Assembly (NCBI RefSeq): GCF_000423325.1
Contig: NZ_AUHT01000012.1
Span: forward strand, 62,001-126,000
DNA: 64,000 nucleotides
Direction of reading: 5' to 3'
Origin: Lysobacter defluvii IMMIB APB-9 = DSM 18482
GTDB lineage: Bacteria > Pseudomonadota > Gammaproteobacteria > Xanthomonadales > Xanthomonadaceae
The notes beneath the pieces were generated by a model. It made no database searches and was not told the DNA's origin. It saw only the letters and a program-made list of their open reading frames with translations. This document shows, one piece after another, positions 35,339 through 44,177 of this stretch; the stretch's first letter is position 1; each line of letters starts with the position of its first letter. Position numbers and translations under genes: made by a program.

Positions 35339-36121
35339 ATGCTCACCCGATCTTTCCTCATCCTGGCCGGAGGCGCGCTGGCAACCATGCTGGCGCTCGC
35401 CTGCCCGGCCCCGGCGGCCGCGTCGCAGCCCGGCAGCGGCCTGACTGAAATTCCCGACCCCGAGCTCGAGCTCATGCGTGGCCGCTACACGGTGGGCGGC
35501 AACTCCGTGGCCTGGTTCGGGGTCACTATGATCTCCACCTGGACCGATGCCGCCGGGCGCACGCTCGAGGGCGGCATGACCCTGGGCATGGACTTCACCA
35601 AGGGCGGCCAGGTGCCGGTGGTCAGCTTCACCCCGGTCGTCAGCATCACCGATGCCGACGCGCCGCTGCCGGTGACCACCGCCGGCTCGCGGAGCATCGA
35701 CGGCTCGGGCCTGGCCAATGCGTCCGGCCTGTTGCAGAGCGTGCAGCTGGCCGGCGACGGCAACACCGCCAGCAACCTGGCCCATCTGCGGGTGCGCGAG
35801 GGAACCGGGGCACCGGACGGCGTGGCCGCGCCGATGTACGGGCACGACGCGGTGACCCGGCTCGGCAACGCCAGCGTGCTGGCCGGCTTCGACGGCGGCA
35901 CCGCGCGGGTGAAGCTGCAGATCGACGGCCAGGGCGCCGTGGAGCAGTGGATCCGCAGCGGCAGCGTGGGCCAGAGCATCCAGCTCGCGGCCGACCAACA
36001 GGTCGCCGCCAACCGCTTGCAGATCGACCTGGTGCAGCAGCCGCTCGCGGCACAGGCCATGCTCGCGCAGAACGTGGCGCAGGCCATGGTCACCGCGCGC
36101 GGGATTGGACCGGGACTCTAG
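35339..36121 (+). CDS. FapE-like exported protein with one amyloid-type motif
   Basis: 260 residues with a signal peptide (hydrophobic residues 6-22, cleavage after PAAA). The N-terminal mature part, LELMRGRYTVGGNSVAWFGV, and the following region resemble what I know of FapE-like proteins. Around residues 127-146 it holds one fibre-type motif, NASGLLQSVQLAGDGNTASN, and later related stretches (GQSIQLAADQQVAANRLQIDL) suggest two degenerate copies. In Pseudomonas FapE is a minor, fibre-associated component. No Cys remains in the mature protein. AGGGAG lies nine bases before the ATG. It is followed 44 bases later by the exporter gene. Confidence 0.7.
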   Translation: MLTRSFLILAGGALATMLALACPAPAAASQPGSGLTEIPDPELELMRGRYTVGGNSVAWFGVTMISTWTDAAGRTLEGGMTLGMDFTKGGQVPVVSFTPVVSITDADAPLPVTTAGSRSIDGSGLANASGLLQSVQLAGDGNTASNLAHLRVREGTGAPDGVAAPMYGHDAVTRLGNASVLAGFDGGTARVKLQIDGQGAVEQWIRSGSVGQSIQLAADQQVAANRLQIDLVQQPLAAQAMLAQNVAQAMVTARGIGPGL

Positions 36122-36165
36122 GGACGGGTCCGGCGTCTTCAGGGGGCGCCGGACGGGGGAAATCG

Positions 36166-37623
36166 ATGGAAAACAACGTATCCACCGCGGTACGCGCCCT
36201 CGCGGCCGCAACGCTCGCCGGCCTTGGCGCCGGCGGTTTCGCCGGTGCCGCCCAGGCGCAAACGCAGGCGGCCCCGCCGGCGGAGCCGCCACCGCAGGAA
36301 CAGCCCGCCGTGGCTGCGTCCGGCGGGGACGAGGCCGGCGAACTGCAGGCACTGACCGCGCAGCTCGAGGCGCTCAAGCGGAGCTACGCGCAGGAAGTCC
36401 GCCGCCTCCGTGAACTGGACATGCAGCTGCAGGCACTGCAGTCGCGGATCGAGCGTGGGACGGCCGCGGGATCGCCGGCGACGGCGCAGGCGGCGCCGCC
36501 GGGCACGGCAGTGCCGCAAGCCCAGCCCCAGGCGCCAGCGCAGCCCCCGCCGCAGCCCGCCACTACGGCACCCACCGCCGTCGCGTCCGCTCCCACCGAG
36601 CCGCCGCCGGGCCACGCCGGGACCGCGGAGGACGCCGAGCGCGCCCAGGAAGCGGCGATGCGCAGCGTGCAGGACGTCAAGCAGCAACAGCAGGCCCTGT
36701 TCAACCGCCGCCTGACCTTCGAAAACAGCCTCACCTACAACCGCTATGACCGCAAACAGCTGACGCTGACCGGCTTCCTGGCACTGGACGCGATCTTCCT
36801 GGGCAACATCGCGATCGAGAACGTGGAGTCCGACACGCTGACCTGGAACTCGGCGATCCGCTTCGGCCTCAACCCGCGCACCACGCTCAGCGTCGACGTG
36901 CCCTGGCTGGCGCGCAAGACCGTCTACCAGAAGGGGGGCGCCGGCGGCGCGGCGAGCGCCATCGCGCAGGAGCACACGACGGGGACGGGCCTGGGCGACA
37001 TCACCGTGAGCGCCAACTACCGGCTGTTCACCGAGCGCCCGAACTGGCCGGACACCGTGCTCACCCTCGGCGTCACCGCGCCGACCGGGCAGGAGCCCTA
37101 CGGCGTGTCCTGGCGGGTGCTGGAGCGGGACGACGAAGGCTTCATCCGCTTCGCGGTGCCCGAGGAGGAGCCGACCGGCAGCGGGGTGTGGCAGGCCAAC
37201 GTCGGCATGTCCTTCGTGAAGACGGCGGACCCGGCGATCCTGTTCGCGAACTTCGGCTACATGCATCCCTTCGCGAAGAGCTTCGACGACCTGGACAACA
37301 ACCCCGACACCATCAATCCGGGCGAGGTGTGGCTGGGGCGGTCGTTCTACTTCGGCGCCGGCCTGGCGTTCGCCTTCAACGAGCGCACCAGCCTCAGCCT
37401 CTCGGTCAGCGACAAGCTCAGCGCCCGCGCGCGCACGCGCTATGACGAGGGCGACGGCAAGTGGCTGAAGGTGATCGGCAGTGACGCCAACGCGGCGATG
37501 TTCAACCTGGGCGTGACCTACGCGCTCAACCAGAACTCCACCTTCGTCACCCAGCTCGGGATCGGCCTGACCCCGGACGCGCCGGACTTCAGCCTGATCT
37601 TCAAGGTGCCCTACATGCTCTAG
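36166..37623 (+). CDS. FapF-like outer-membrane exporter (coiled coil plus beta-barrel)
   Basis: 485 residues. A signal peptide (to about 31, AQA) is followed by a Pro/Ala stretch, a coiled coil at about 58-97 (ELQALTAQLEALKRSYAQEV), a Pro/Ala/Gln-rich linker to 150, and a second helix. From about 183 the rest is amphipathic beta-strand with aromatic girdles, ending SLIFKVPYML. Pseudomonas FapF has the same layout: a trimeric 12-stranded barrel gated by an N-terminal coiled coil that secretes FapC. The barrel sequence includes FGLNPRTTLSVDVPW and FAFNERTSLSLSV. It is the last gene of the operon, and its stop overlaps the stop of the convergent regulator gene. Confidence 0.8.
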   Translation: MENNVSTAVRALAAATLAGLGAGGFAGAAQAQTQAAPPAEPPPQEQPAVAASGGDEAGELQALTAQLEALKRSYAQEVRRLRELDMQLQALQSRIERGTAAGSPATAQAAPPGTAVPQAQPQAPAQPPPQPATTAPTAVASAPTEPPPGHAGTAEDAERAQEAAMRSVQDVKQQQQALFNRRLTFENSLTYNRYDRKQLTLTGFLALDAIFLGNIAIENVESDTLTWNSAIRFGLNPRTTLSVDVPWLARKTVYQKGGAGGAASAIAQEHTTGTGLGDITVSANYRLFTERPNWPDTVLTLGVTAPTGQEPYGVSWRVLERDDEGFIRFAVPEEEPTGSGVWQANVGMSFVKTADPAILFANFGYMHPFAKSFDDLDNNPDTINPGEVWLGRSFYFGAGLAFAFNERTSLSLSVSDKLSARARTRYDEGDGKWLKVIGSDANAAMFNLGVTYALNQNSTFVTQLGIGLTPDAPDFSLIFKVPYML

Positions 37624-38978
37624 CGGTGGGTACCGGTGCGGCGTAGCTGCTCGATGCGCAGCTGGTGCTTGCGGCACAGCCGGTACACGGTCACCCGGGA
37701 CACCCCGAGCCGCCGCGCCGCCTGGCTGACGTTGTAGCCGCTGTCGCGCAGGCAGCCGAGCAGGGTGTCGCGCTCGGCGTCGACGCGGGCGCGGTCCAGG
37801 CCGCGTCCGTTCGGGGCCGCGGCGGTGTCCGCCAGCTCCAGGTCGGCGGCGCCGATGAGTTCGGATTCGGCCACCACCGCCGCGCGCTGGACCCGGTTGA
37901 GCAGTTCGCGCACGTTGCCCGGCCAGTCGAAGGCGAGCATCGCGCGCCGGGCGTTGCTGCTGAACCCGCGGGCGCGCGTGGCGTGGTGGTGTTCACGGAA
38001 GCGGTCGAGGAAGTGCTGGGCCAGCAGCACGATGTCCTCGCCGCGGTCGGCCAGGCGGGGCATGCGCAGGCGCAGGACGTTGAGGCGGTAGTACAGGTCG
38101 GCGCGGAAGCGGCCGTCCTCGATCGCCTGCTCCAGGTCCACGTGGGTGGCGGCGATCACGCGTACGTCGACCTTGATCGGCTGGTGGCTGCCCACGCGTT
38201 CGATGGTGCCTTCCTGCAGGACCCGCAGCAGGCTGGTCTGGGCGTCCAGCGGCAGGTCGCCGATCTCGTCCAGGAACACGGTGCCGCCATCCGCCGTCTC
38301 GAACAGGCCGATGCGGCGCGCCGTCGCCCCGGTGAACGCCCCGCGCTCGTGCCCGAACAGCTCCGATTGCACGAGGTTGTCGGGGATCGCGCCGCAATTG
38401 AGCGGCGCAAAGGCCTTCCCGGCGCGGCGGGAGAGGTCGTGGAGCGCCCGCGCGGCGACTTCCTTGCCGGTGCCGGTCTCCCCGGTGACCAGGGTCGGCA
38501 GGTCGATGGGGGCGAACTTCCGGATCGCCGCGACCGTGCGCAGCATCGCCGGGCTCTGCCCGACCAGCGCGTCCAGGCCGTGCGGGCTGTCCGACGCCGG
38601 CGAGCGCGCCAGGCCGGTGACCGCGCCGACCAGGCTGCCGGGGGGCGGTGCCTGGACGAAATGCCGCTGGCAGTGGGCCAGCAGGCGTTCCACGGCCGCG
38701 GCGTCGGCCAGCTGCCGCGGGACGATGGCCAGGAACGGCAGGTGCCGGTACTCGCTGGCGAGCTCCACCGCCGCTTCCGCGGTGGCCTCGTCGCCATCGC
38801 GCAGGTCGAGCATTCCCACCACGGTGTCGCCTGCCCGCAGTCCGATGCCGCCGGTGCCGTTGCCGGGCGCGATCGCGCGCAGCTGCCAGCCGGCGGCTGC
38901 CAGCGCGTCGCGCTCTTGTGGGAGCGGGTCTCCGAACCAGACCACGCATTGTCCGGGGCCACCGGTGCTTGCGGCCAT
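37620..38978 (-). CDS. Sigma-54-dependent transcriptional activator (Fis family)
   Basis: 452 residues. An N-terminal domain (1-135) looks like a degenerate receiver, with a possible phosphoacceptor Asp 58 in GMLDLR but without the usual DD pair. The AAA+ domain has Walker A GETGTGKE (166-173), the sigma-54 contact loop GAFTGA (213-218) and Walker B FLDEIG. A C-terminal Fis-type helix-turn-helix (NVSQAARRLGVSRVTVYRL) ends the protein. The architecture recalls VpsR-type biofilm regulators. It would activate RpoN promoters by hydrolysing ATP, and the sigma-54 site in front of the Fap-like operon is the obvious target. It is convergent with the FapF-like gene, with stops overlapping by four bases. 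GGGGA lies before the ATG. Confidence 0.9.
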   Translation of the reverse strand: MAASTGGPGQCVVWFGDPLPQERDALAAAGWQLRAIAPGNGTGGIGLRAGDTVVGMLDLRDGDEATAEAAVELASEYRHLPFLAIVPRQLADAAAVERLLAHCQRHFVQAPPPGSLVGAVTGLARSPASDSPHGLDALVGQSPAMLRTVAAIRKFAPIDLPTLVTGETGTGKEVAARALHDLSRRAGKAFAPLNCGAIPDNLVQSELFGHERGAFTGATARRIGLFETADGGTVFLDEIGDLPLDAQTSLLRVLQEGTIERVGSHQPIKVDVRVIAATHVDLEQAIEDGRFRADLYYRLNVLRLRMPRLADRGEDIVLLAQHFLDRFREHHHATRARGFSSNARRAMLAFDWPGNVRELLNRVQRAAVVAESELIGAADLELADTAAAPNGRGLDRARVDAERDTLLGCLRDSGYNVSQAARRLGVSRVTVYRLCRKHQLRIEQLRRTGTHR

Positions 38979-39081
38979 GCTTCCCCCGAAGCCGACTGGG
39001 TGTCCGGCGCGGCGGGGGGCAAGCTGGAGGCCTCCACGACCGCCGCGGCGGGTCGATGTGTGTGCCTGTCCAACAACGGGG

Positions 39082-39105
39082 CGGCTGGCCGGAAGCGGCC
39101 AGCCG
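39082..39105 (-). terminator. Hairpin after fbp
   Basis: A 9-bp perfect stem CGGCTGGCC/GGCCAGCCG with a six-base loop, nine bases past the fbp stop on the minus strand. No U-tract follows. Confidence 0.4.
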
Positions 39106-39114
39106 GCGGTGCGA

Positions 39115-40167
39115 TCAGCCCGCGGTTGCGTCGTGCTCCCGGTGGTAGCGCCCGGCTTCCTCGACTTCGCCCTTCGAGCCCAGGAACACCGGCACCCGCT
39201 GGTGCAGGTCCGCGGGCCGCACCTCGAGCATGCGCTGCCGTCCGGTGGTCGCCGCGCCGCCGGCCTGCTCGACCAGGAAGGCCATCGGGTTGGCCTCGTA
39301 CATCAGCCGCAGCTTGCCGCCCTTCGCCTCGTTCTTGGCATCGAGCGGATAGCTGAAGATGCCGCCGCGGGTCATGATCCGGTGTACGTCGGCGACCATG
39401 CTGGCGACCCAGCGCATGTTGAAGTCCTTGCCGCGCGGCCCGGTCTTCCCGGCGAGCAGGTCGCCGACGTAGGCCTGCATCGGCGGCTGCCAGTGGCGCT
39501 GGTTGGACATGTTCACCGCGAACTCGGCGGTCTGCTCGGGGATCCGGATGTTGCGGGTGGTCAGCACGAAGCTGCCGACCTCGCGGTCCAGGGTGAAGGC
39601 GTGCGTGCCGTGCCCGACGGTCAGTACCAGGGTGGTCTGCGGGCCGTACACGCAGTAGCCGGCCGCCAGCTGCGCGGTGCCCGGCTGCAGGTAGTCCGCG
39701 TCGACGGGGTCCTGCCCCTGTTTGGCGTACGGCAGCACCGAGAAGATGGTGCCGACCGACACGTTCACGTCGATGTTGGAGCTGCCGTCCAGCGGGTCGA
39801 ACAGCAGCAGGTAGCGCCCGCGCGGGAACTCGTCGGGGATCGGCTGGCTGTGGTCCATCTCCTCCGAGGCCAGGCCGGCCAGGTGGCCGCCCCAGGCGTT
39901 GGCTTCCATCAGCACGTCGTTGGCGATGACGTCGAGCTTCTTCTGCGCCTCGCCCTGCACGTTCATGCTGGCCGCGCCGGGAAGCCCTGCCTCGCCCAGG
40001 ACGCCGCCGAGCGCACCCTTGCCCACGGCGATCGAGATCCGCTTGCAGGCGCGGGCGACCACTTCGATCAACAGGCGCAGGTCGGGCTCGATGTGGCCGG
40101 CGCGCTGCTCCTCGATCAGGAACCGGGTCAGCGAGCAGGGCTGGGCGTCATTGCAGGAGAGGGACAT
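39115..40167 (-). CDS. fbp: Class 1 fructose-1,6-bisphosphatase
   Basis: 350 residues. The enzyme hydrolyses fructose 1,6-bisphosphate to fructose 6-phosphate and phosphate, the committed step of gluconeogenesis. The metal-binding motif [13 protein letters not shown] is intact, preceded by SEEMDHSQP and followed by [10 protein letters not shown]. The C-terminal [10 protein letters not shown] and [21 protein letters not shown] belong to the sugar-phosphate site. The ATG giving MSLSCND was chosen; a GTG or ATG nine bases earlier is possible. A TACAAT -10 element lies at 40197-40202, about 30 bases upstream. The gene stands alone between two minus-strand genes. Confidence 0.96.
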   Translation of the reverse strand: MSLSCNDAQPCSLTRFLIEEQRAGHIEPDLRLLIEVVARACKRISIAVGKGALGGVLGEAGLPGAASMNVQGEAQKKLDVIANDVLMEANAWGGHLAGLASEEMDHSQPIPDEFPRGRYLLLFDPLDGSSNIDVNVSVGTIFSVLPYAKQGQDPVDADYLQPGTAQLAAGYCVYGPQTTLVLTVGHGTHAFTLDREVGSFVLTTRNIRIPEQTAEFAVNMSNQRHWQPPMQAYVGDLLAGKTGPRGKDFNMRWVASMVADVHRIMTRGGIFSYPLDAKNEAKGGKLRLMYEANPMAFLVEQAGGAATTGRQRMLEVRPADLHQRVPVFLGSKGEVEEAGRYHREHDATAG

Positions 40168-40229
40168 GGCGCGCACGGGCAGTGGGGACAGCGCGCATTG
40201 TAGGCCGCGGCCGCCGGCCCTGCCCCGGG

Positions 40230-40547
40230 TCAGGCCGCCGGCTGCAGGCGCCGCATGCGCCGCACGGCGTCGGAAAGCCGGGCGCGGGAGTATTCCAGCA
40301 TCAGCAGCGGGGCGGCCGGCTCTGCGGCGCCCAGGACGCGGCGGGCATCGTCGAGCACCTGCTCGGCGGCGGAGTAGGCGTCGGGGTCCAGCAGGTCGGC
40401 CAGGCGCCGCAGGTGGGCGCCGGCGCGGCGGGCGAAGGCCAGGTCCTCGCCCTCGCCGGCGCGGCCGACGGCTTCGTCGAGGGTGGCGTCAAGTCGTTCG
40501 AGTTCGTGCGCGAGCGCCCGGCGGGCGTCGTGGAAGTGGGGGTGCAT
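40230..40547 (-). CDS. Small helical protein of unknown function
   Basis: 105 residues with no recognised domain. It is rich in Ala, Arg, Leu, Glu and Asp and should be almost entirely helical, without membrane segments or signal peptide; an example is [15 protein letters not shown]. There is no Cys and one cluster of His at the start (MHPHFHDA). It lies between fbp and a NarL-type regulator, all on the minus strand. No strong ribosome site is visible. The third-position GC content fits coding DNA, but homologues cannot be checked here, so it may be a chance frame. Confidence 0.5.
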   Translation of the reverse strand: MHPHFHDARRALAHELERLDATLDEAVGRAGEGEDLAFARRAGAHLRRLADLLDPDAYSAAEQVLDDARRVLGAAEPAAPLLMLEYSRARLSDAVRRMRRLQPAA

Positions 40548-40636
40548 GTCGTCAGGTACTGCGGGGGAGCGGCATGGTCGCCCGCGGCGCGTTACCGGAC
40601 GGTAGAGGTCCCGCGACAGTGCGGTGACGGCGCGCC

Positions 40637-41293
40637 TCAGATGACCCGCAGCGTGATCGCCTTGAGCACCGCGCGGGTGCGGTCGCGGGTGTCGAGCTTT
40701 TCCAGGATCGCCGAGACGTAGTTCTTCACGGTGCCCTCGGCCAGGAACATCGCCCGGGCGATCTCGCGGTTGGAGTAGCCGCCCGCGAGCAGCCGGAGGA
40801 TCGCGACCTCGCGCGCGGTGAACGGTGCGATCGGGGCGTCGTCGGCGTGGTAGCGGTAGCGCGAGCGGATCGGGTCGGTGCTGACCGGCTGCAGGAGCGT
40901 CGAACCCCCGGCGACCTTCCGGATCGCCTCGTGCAGGTCCTCCGGGGCGGCATCCTTGAGCAGGAAGCCCTGCGCGCCGGCCCGCGCTGCCTCCAGCAGC
41001 AGGTCGGGCTCGTCGAAGGTGGTCAGCAGCAGGACCGGCGTGGCGTCGCCGCGCTCCCTCAACCGGCGCACCGCCTTGATGCCATCCACGCCCGGCATCC
41101 GGACATCGCTGAGGACGACATCGACGGCGGTGCGCTCCAGCCGTGCGAGCAGCGACTCGCCGTCTTCGGCCTCCAGCACCACGCGGACCCCCTGCTGGCC
41201 GAGCAGGGCGCGAAGCCCGGCCCGCACCAGCGCCTGGTCGTCGGCCAGCGCGACCTGCAGCGTGCCTTCGCCCCGGGCGCCGGACACGCTCAT
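40637..41293 (-). CDS. NarL/LuxR-family response regulator
   Basis: 218 residues. The receiver domain begins LQVALADDQALVRAGLRAL with the acidic pair, and the phosphoacceptor Asp lies in DVVLSDVRMPGVDG. The conserved Thr (LLTTFD) and Lys (FLLKDA) follow. After a linker comes a LuxR-type helix-turn-helix: FTAREVAILRLLAGGYSNREIA and LAEGTVKNYVSAILEKL. It is the DNA-binding partner of the DesK-like kinase whose stop codon overlaps its start by four bases. The likely target is the divergent membrane-protein gene at 42.5 kb or another ABC or membrane gene; this is inference. Confidence 0.92.
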   Translation of the reverse strand: MSVSGARGEGTLQVALADDQALVRAGLRALLGQQGVRVVLEAEDGESLLARLERTAVDVVLSDVRMPGVDGIKAVRRLRERGDATPVLLLTTFDEPDLLLEAARAGAQGFLLKDAAPEDLHEAIRKVAGGSTLLQPVSTDPIRSRYRYHADDAPIAPFTAREVAILRLLAGGYSNREIARAMFLAEGTVKNYVSAILEKLDTRDRTRAVLKAITLRVI

Positions 41294-42396
41294 GCCGGGA
41301 GCTCGGCTTCGATGCGCAGCGCGCCGGCAGTCCCGGTGGTCACCGATACCGTGCCCCCCAATCCGGCCAGCCGCTCGCGCATGCCCGCCAGGCCGTTGCC
41401 CTCCCGGATTGGTCCGCGTACGCGGCCGTCATCGTCGATGCGCAGCCGCAGGCGGGAGCCCTCGCGCTGCAGCGATACCGTCAGCTGGTCCGCATCGGCG
41501 TGGCGGGCGGCATTGGTCAGCGCCTCCTGCACCGTGCGCAGGATGGCGTCCGCCACGGCGGCGTCGTGCACCTGCACGTCATCGCCGATGTCCAGCCGGA
41601 GCCGGGGGCGCGGCAACGGAGCCGCCAGTGCGCGCAGCGCCGTGACCAGGTCCAGGCCGGCCTCGTGGCGCATCGCCGCCACCAGTCCGCGCAGGTCGGA
41701 CAGCAGCTCGGTGGCCAGCCGGCGGCTGGTGGCCAGCTCGGTGCGCGCGGCGAGCGCCGGATCGCGGGCCAGCAGCCGCAGGTTCAGCGTCAATGCGGTG
41801 AGCTTGTGGCCGGCGACATCATGGAGCTCGCGCGCGACCCGCAGGCGCTCGTTGCCGCGGGCGGTGTCGGCGAGCAGGGCGCGGGTGGCGAGCAGGTCGG
41901 CGTTGACCCGGGCCAGCGCGTCGCGCGAGGCCTCGGCGGTGCGCGCGTAGTGGGCGACCAGCGCGGCGAAGGCCTGGAAGCCGATGTACAGGGTGGTGAC
42001 GAGCAGGGGCTCGCTGTACCCCGCGCCGCGCAGCAGCAGGTACAGCGCGATGTTGAGCACGGCGACCGCGGCCACCGTGACCCGCGCCGGCATCACCAGT
42101 GCAAGTTGTGCCACCAGCACCACCAGCAGTACCGGCGCAGTGCCGCCCCGCGGAGCCAGCCATACCAGGGCGAGGGCGCAAACCGCCTCCACCAGCAGGG
42201 CGACGGGCAGCACCCATCGTTCCCAGCGCCTGGGCAGCAGGTCGGCCGACAGGAAGGCCACGAGGTAGATCGCTGCAAGCGTCCACATCAACGCCGGCTG
42301 CGTGGATTCCTCCACGCGCAGGCCGAGTGCCGCCGCGGCCCAGGTGACCAGCCCGGCGAGGAGCATCGGTTCTTGCGGAGCGCGCAGGCGGAGCAT
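41290..42396 (-). CDS. DesK/NarX-type sensor histidine kinase
   Basis: 368 residues. Five hydrophobic segments occupy about residues 10-150, without a recognisable periplasmic domain. The HisKA_3 phosphoacceptor motif is ELHDVAGHKLTAL (His near 195), followed by the ATPase domain with EALTNAARHADA, DDDGRV and GNGLAGMRERLAGLGG. This is the membrane-sensing DesK topology that reads bilayer state or membrane-embedded ligands. The ATG giving MLRLRAP was chosen; a frame upstream through the divergent gene is not protein-like. The start is 147 bp from the divergent membrane protein gene. Confidence 0.9.
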   Translation of the reverse strand: MLRLRAPQEPMLLAGLVTWAAAALGLRVEESTQPALMWTLAAIYLVAFLSADLLPRRWERWVLPVALLVEAVCALALVWLAPRGGTAPVLLVVLVAQLALVMPARVTVAAVAVLNIALYLLLRGAGYSEPLLVTTLYIGFQAFAALVAHYARTAEASRDALARVNADLLATRALLADTARGNERLRVARELHDVAGHKLTALTLNLRLLARDPALAARTELATSRRLATELLSDLRGLVAAMRHEAGLDLVTALRALAAPLPRPRLRLDIGDDVQVHDAAVADAILRTVQEALTNAARHADADQLTVSLQREGSRLRLRIDDDGRVRGPIREGNGLAGMRERLAGLGGTVSVTTGTAGALRIEAELPA

Positions 42397-42543
42397 GCCG
42401 CGATGCTGGCCCTGCGCGGGGTGGCATGCAATGGCCGGGGAGCAAGTCGTGACTTCCGGCAGGTCGATCCGGTGACCGGAGGCCCTGCAAGCGGCCAAGG
42501 CCGCGGCGCAGGCTGGAGGCGTCCCCCAACAGGAGTGCCCACG

Positions 42544-43266
42544 ATGGACGCCATCCCCACTTTCGCGCTGCTGCATGCCGGTGCCGGAACGCTGGCGCTC
42601 GCGGGCTTCTGGCTCGCCGCCGGCTTGCGCAAGGGCAGCGGCCCACACCGGCTCGCGGGCCGGGCCTACCTGCTCTCCATGGCGACGGTGATCGCCACCG
42701 GCATCCCGCTCACGCTGGGCCAGTGGGCGGACGGGCACCCGGTCGCAGCCGCCTTCCTGGGTTACCTGCTGCTGCTCGTGTCGACCACGGTCTGGCTGTC
42801 ATGGCGGGCGGTGCGGGACCGCGGCTCGCCGCGGCGCTACTTCGGACGCGTCCATGCGGCGCTGGCCATCGCCAATCCCGTGGCAGGCGCCGGCGTGCTG
42901 GCGCTGGGCCTGGCCACGGGCAGCGCCCTGCTGACGGGCTTCTCGCTGGTGGGCCTCTTCACCGGGATCGACATGTGGCGCCGGAGGCGGACCATGCCGT
43001 CGCGCCCCGGATGGTGGATGCAGGAGCACTACGCGGCGATGGTCGGCAACGGCGCGGCCACCCACGTGGCGTTCCTCGTGCTGGGACTGCCGCGGCTGGT
43101 TCCGGAGGTGGCGGGCAGCGCGGCGTACCTGGCCGGGTGGTTCGTTCCAGTGCTGGTCGCCGTGGCCGCCAACATCTGGCTGGACCGGCGCCACGCGCGC
43201 GGCCGCGCCCCGGTCGGTCAGACGTCGCCGTCTTCCAGCCAGCCCTCGCCGGTGCCCCGGTTGTAG
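42544..43266 (+). CDS. Multi-spanning membrane protein (DUF2306-like)
   Basis: 240 residues with about seven hydrophobic segments separated by short loops. His residues sit near membrane edges (LLHAGAG, GPHRLAGRAY, YFGRVHAAL, MQEHYAAM), a pattern of DUF2306-type membrane proteins, for which haem or metal binding has been proposed; function is unproven. The C-terminal 20 residues are Ser/Pro-rich, outside the domain, and their codons overlap the 3' end of phhA on the other strand by 49 bp. It is divergent from a DesK-type kinase and its regulator, so it may be their target. A GGAG-type ribosome site (CAACAGGAG) lies upstream. Confidence 0.65.
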   Translation: MDAIPTFALLHAGAGTLALAGFWLAAGLRKGSGPHRLAGRAYLLSMATVIATGIPLTLGQWADGHPVAAAFLGYLLLLVSTTVWLSWRAVRDRGSPRRYFGRVHAALAIANPVAGAGVLALGLATGSALLTGFSLVGLFTGIDMWRRRRTMPSRPGWWMQEHYAAMVGNGAATHVAFLVLGLPRLVPEVAGSAAYLAGWFVPVLVAVAANIWLDRRHARGRAPVGQTSPSSSQPSPVPRL

Positions 43267-44105
43267 ACCCTGTCGCCGTCGAGCACGTCGCCGGCGGGGA
43301 TGGAGTCCAGCTTCGACAGCCGATCGTAGATCGGCAGGAAGTCCGGGCGCGTGGACTCCATCAGCTGCTCGAAGCTGTCGATGACGAAATAGGTCTTCTG
43401 GTAGGTGTCGATGCGGTAGCGGGTCCGCATGATCCGCTCCAGGTCGAAGCCGATCCGGTTGGGCGCATCCGACTCCAAGCTGTAGATCGACTCGCCCTTG
43501 GAGCTGACGATGCCGCTGCCGTAGATGCGCAGGCCGTCGTCCTGGCGGATCAGCCCGAACTCGACCGTGTACCAGTACAGGCGGGTCAGGTGGACCAGCG
43601 CCTCTTCGCCGACGCCGTGGGCCTTCACCCCGCCGCGGCCATAGGCCTCCATGTAGTCGGCGAAGACCGGGTTCATCAGCAGCGGCACATGGCCGAACAG
43701 GTCGTGGAACAGGTCCGGCTCGGACAGGTAGTCCATCTGCCCGGGCTTGCGGATCCACCAGGTGACCGGGAAGCGGCGGTTGGCGAGGTGGTCGAAGAAC
43801 GCCAGCTCGGGTAGCAGGCCCTCCACGCCGATCAGCTCCCAGCCGGTGGCCCTGCGCAGGATCGGATTGAGCTCGTCGAATTTCGGGATCCGGTCCGGGC
43901 TCATCTCCATCGCCGCCATCGCGTCCAGGAACTCGCTGCTGGCGCGGCCCGCCAGCAGCGCGCGCTGGCGCTCGAACAGCCGGGCCCAGACCGAGTGGTC
44001 GGTCTCGCTGTAGCTCGACCACGGCTGCTCCACCACGGCGGTGGTGTAGACGGGCACGTAGCCCTTGTCGGTCATCTGGTGCTCGACGCGCTTCGGCATG
44101 TTCAT
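43218..44105 (-). CDS. phhA: Phenylalanine 4-monooxygenase
   Basis: 295 residues, typical of the bacterial catalytic-domain-only enzyme. It hydroxylates phenylalanine to tyrosine with tetrahydrobiopterin, O2 and non-haem iron. The iron ligands are visible: two His in DLFHDLFGHVPLL and Glu in YWYTVEFGLI. FPVTWWIRKPGQMDYL and GLRIYGSGIVSS are further landmarks. AGGGAG precedes the ATG. It is divergent from an Lrp/AsnC-type regulator, a sensible controller for an amino acid catabolic gene. Its 3' end overlaps the convergent membrane protein gene by 49 bp. Confidence 0.96.
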   Translation of the reverse strand: MNMPKRVEHQMTDKGYVPVYTTAVVEQPWSSYSETDHSVWARLFERQRALLAGRASSEFLDAMAAMEMSPDRIPKFDELNPILRRATGWELIGVEGLLPELAFFDHLANRRFPVTWWIRKPGQMDYLSEPDLFHDLFGHVPLLMNPVFADYMEAYGRGGVKAHGVGEEALVHLTRLYWYTVEFGLIRQDDGLRIYGSGIVSSKGESIYSLESDAPNRIGFDLERIMRTRYRIDTYQKTYFVIDSFEQLMESTRPDFLPIYDRLSKLDSIPAGDVLDGDRVYNRGTGEGWLEDGDV

Positions 44106-44177
44106 GGCGCTGCTCCCTGCGATGGTCCCTGGCGACCTCCTACGCTAGCGCGGAAGCCGCGCAATCGGGTTGCGTCG

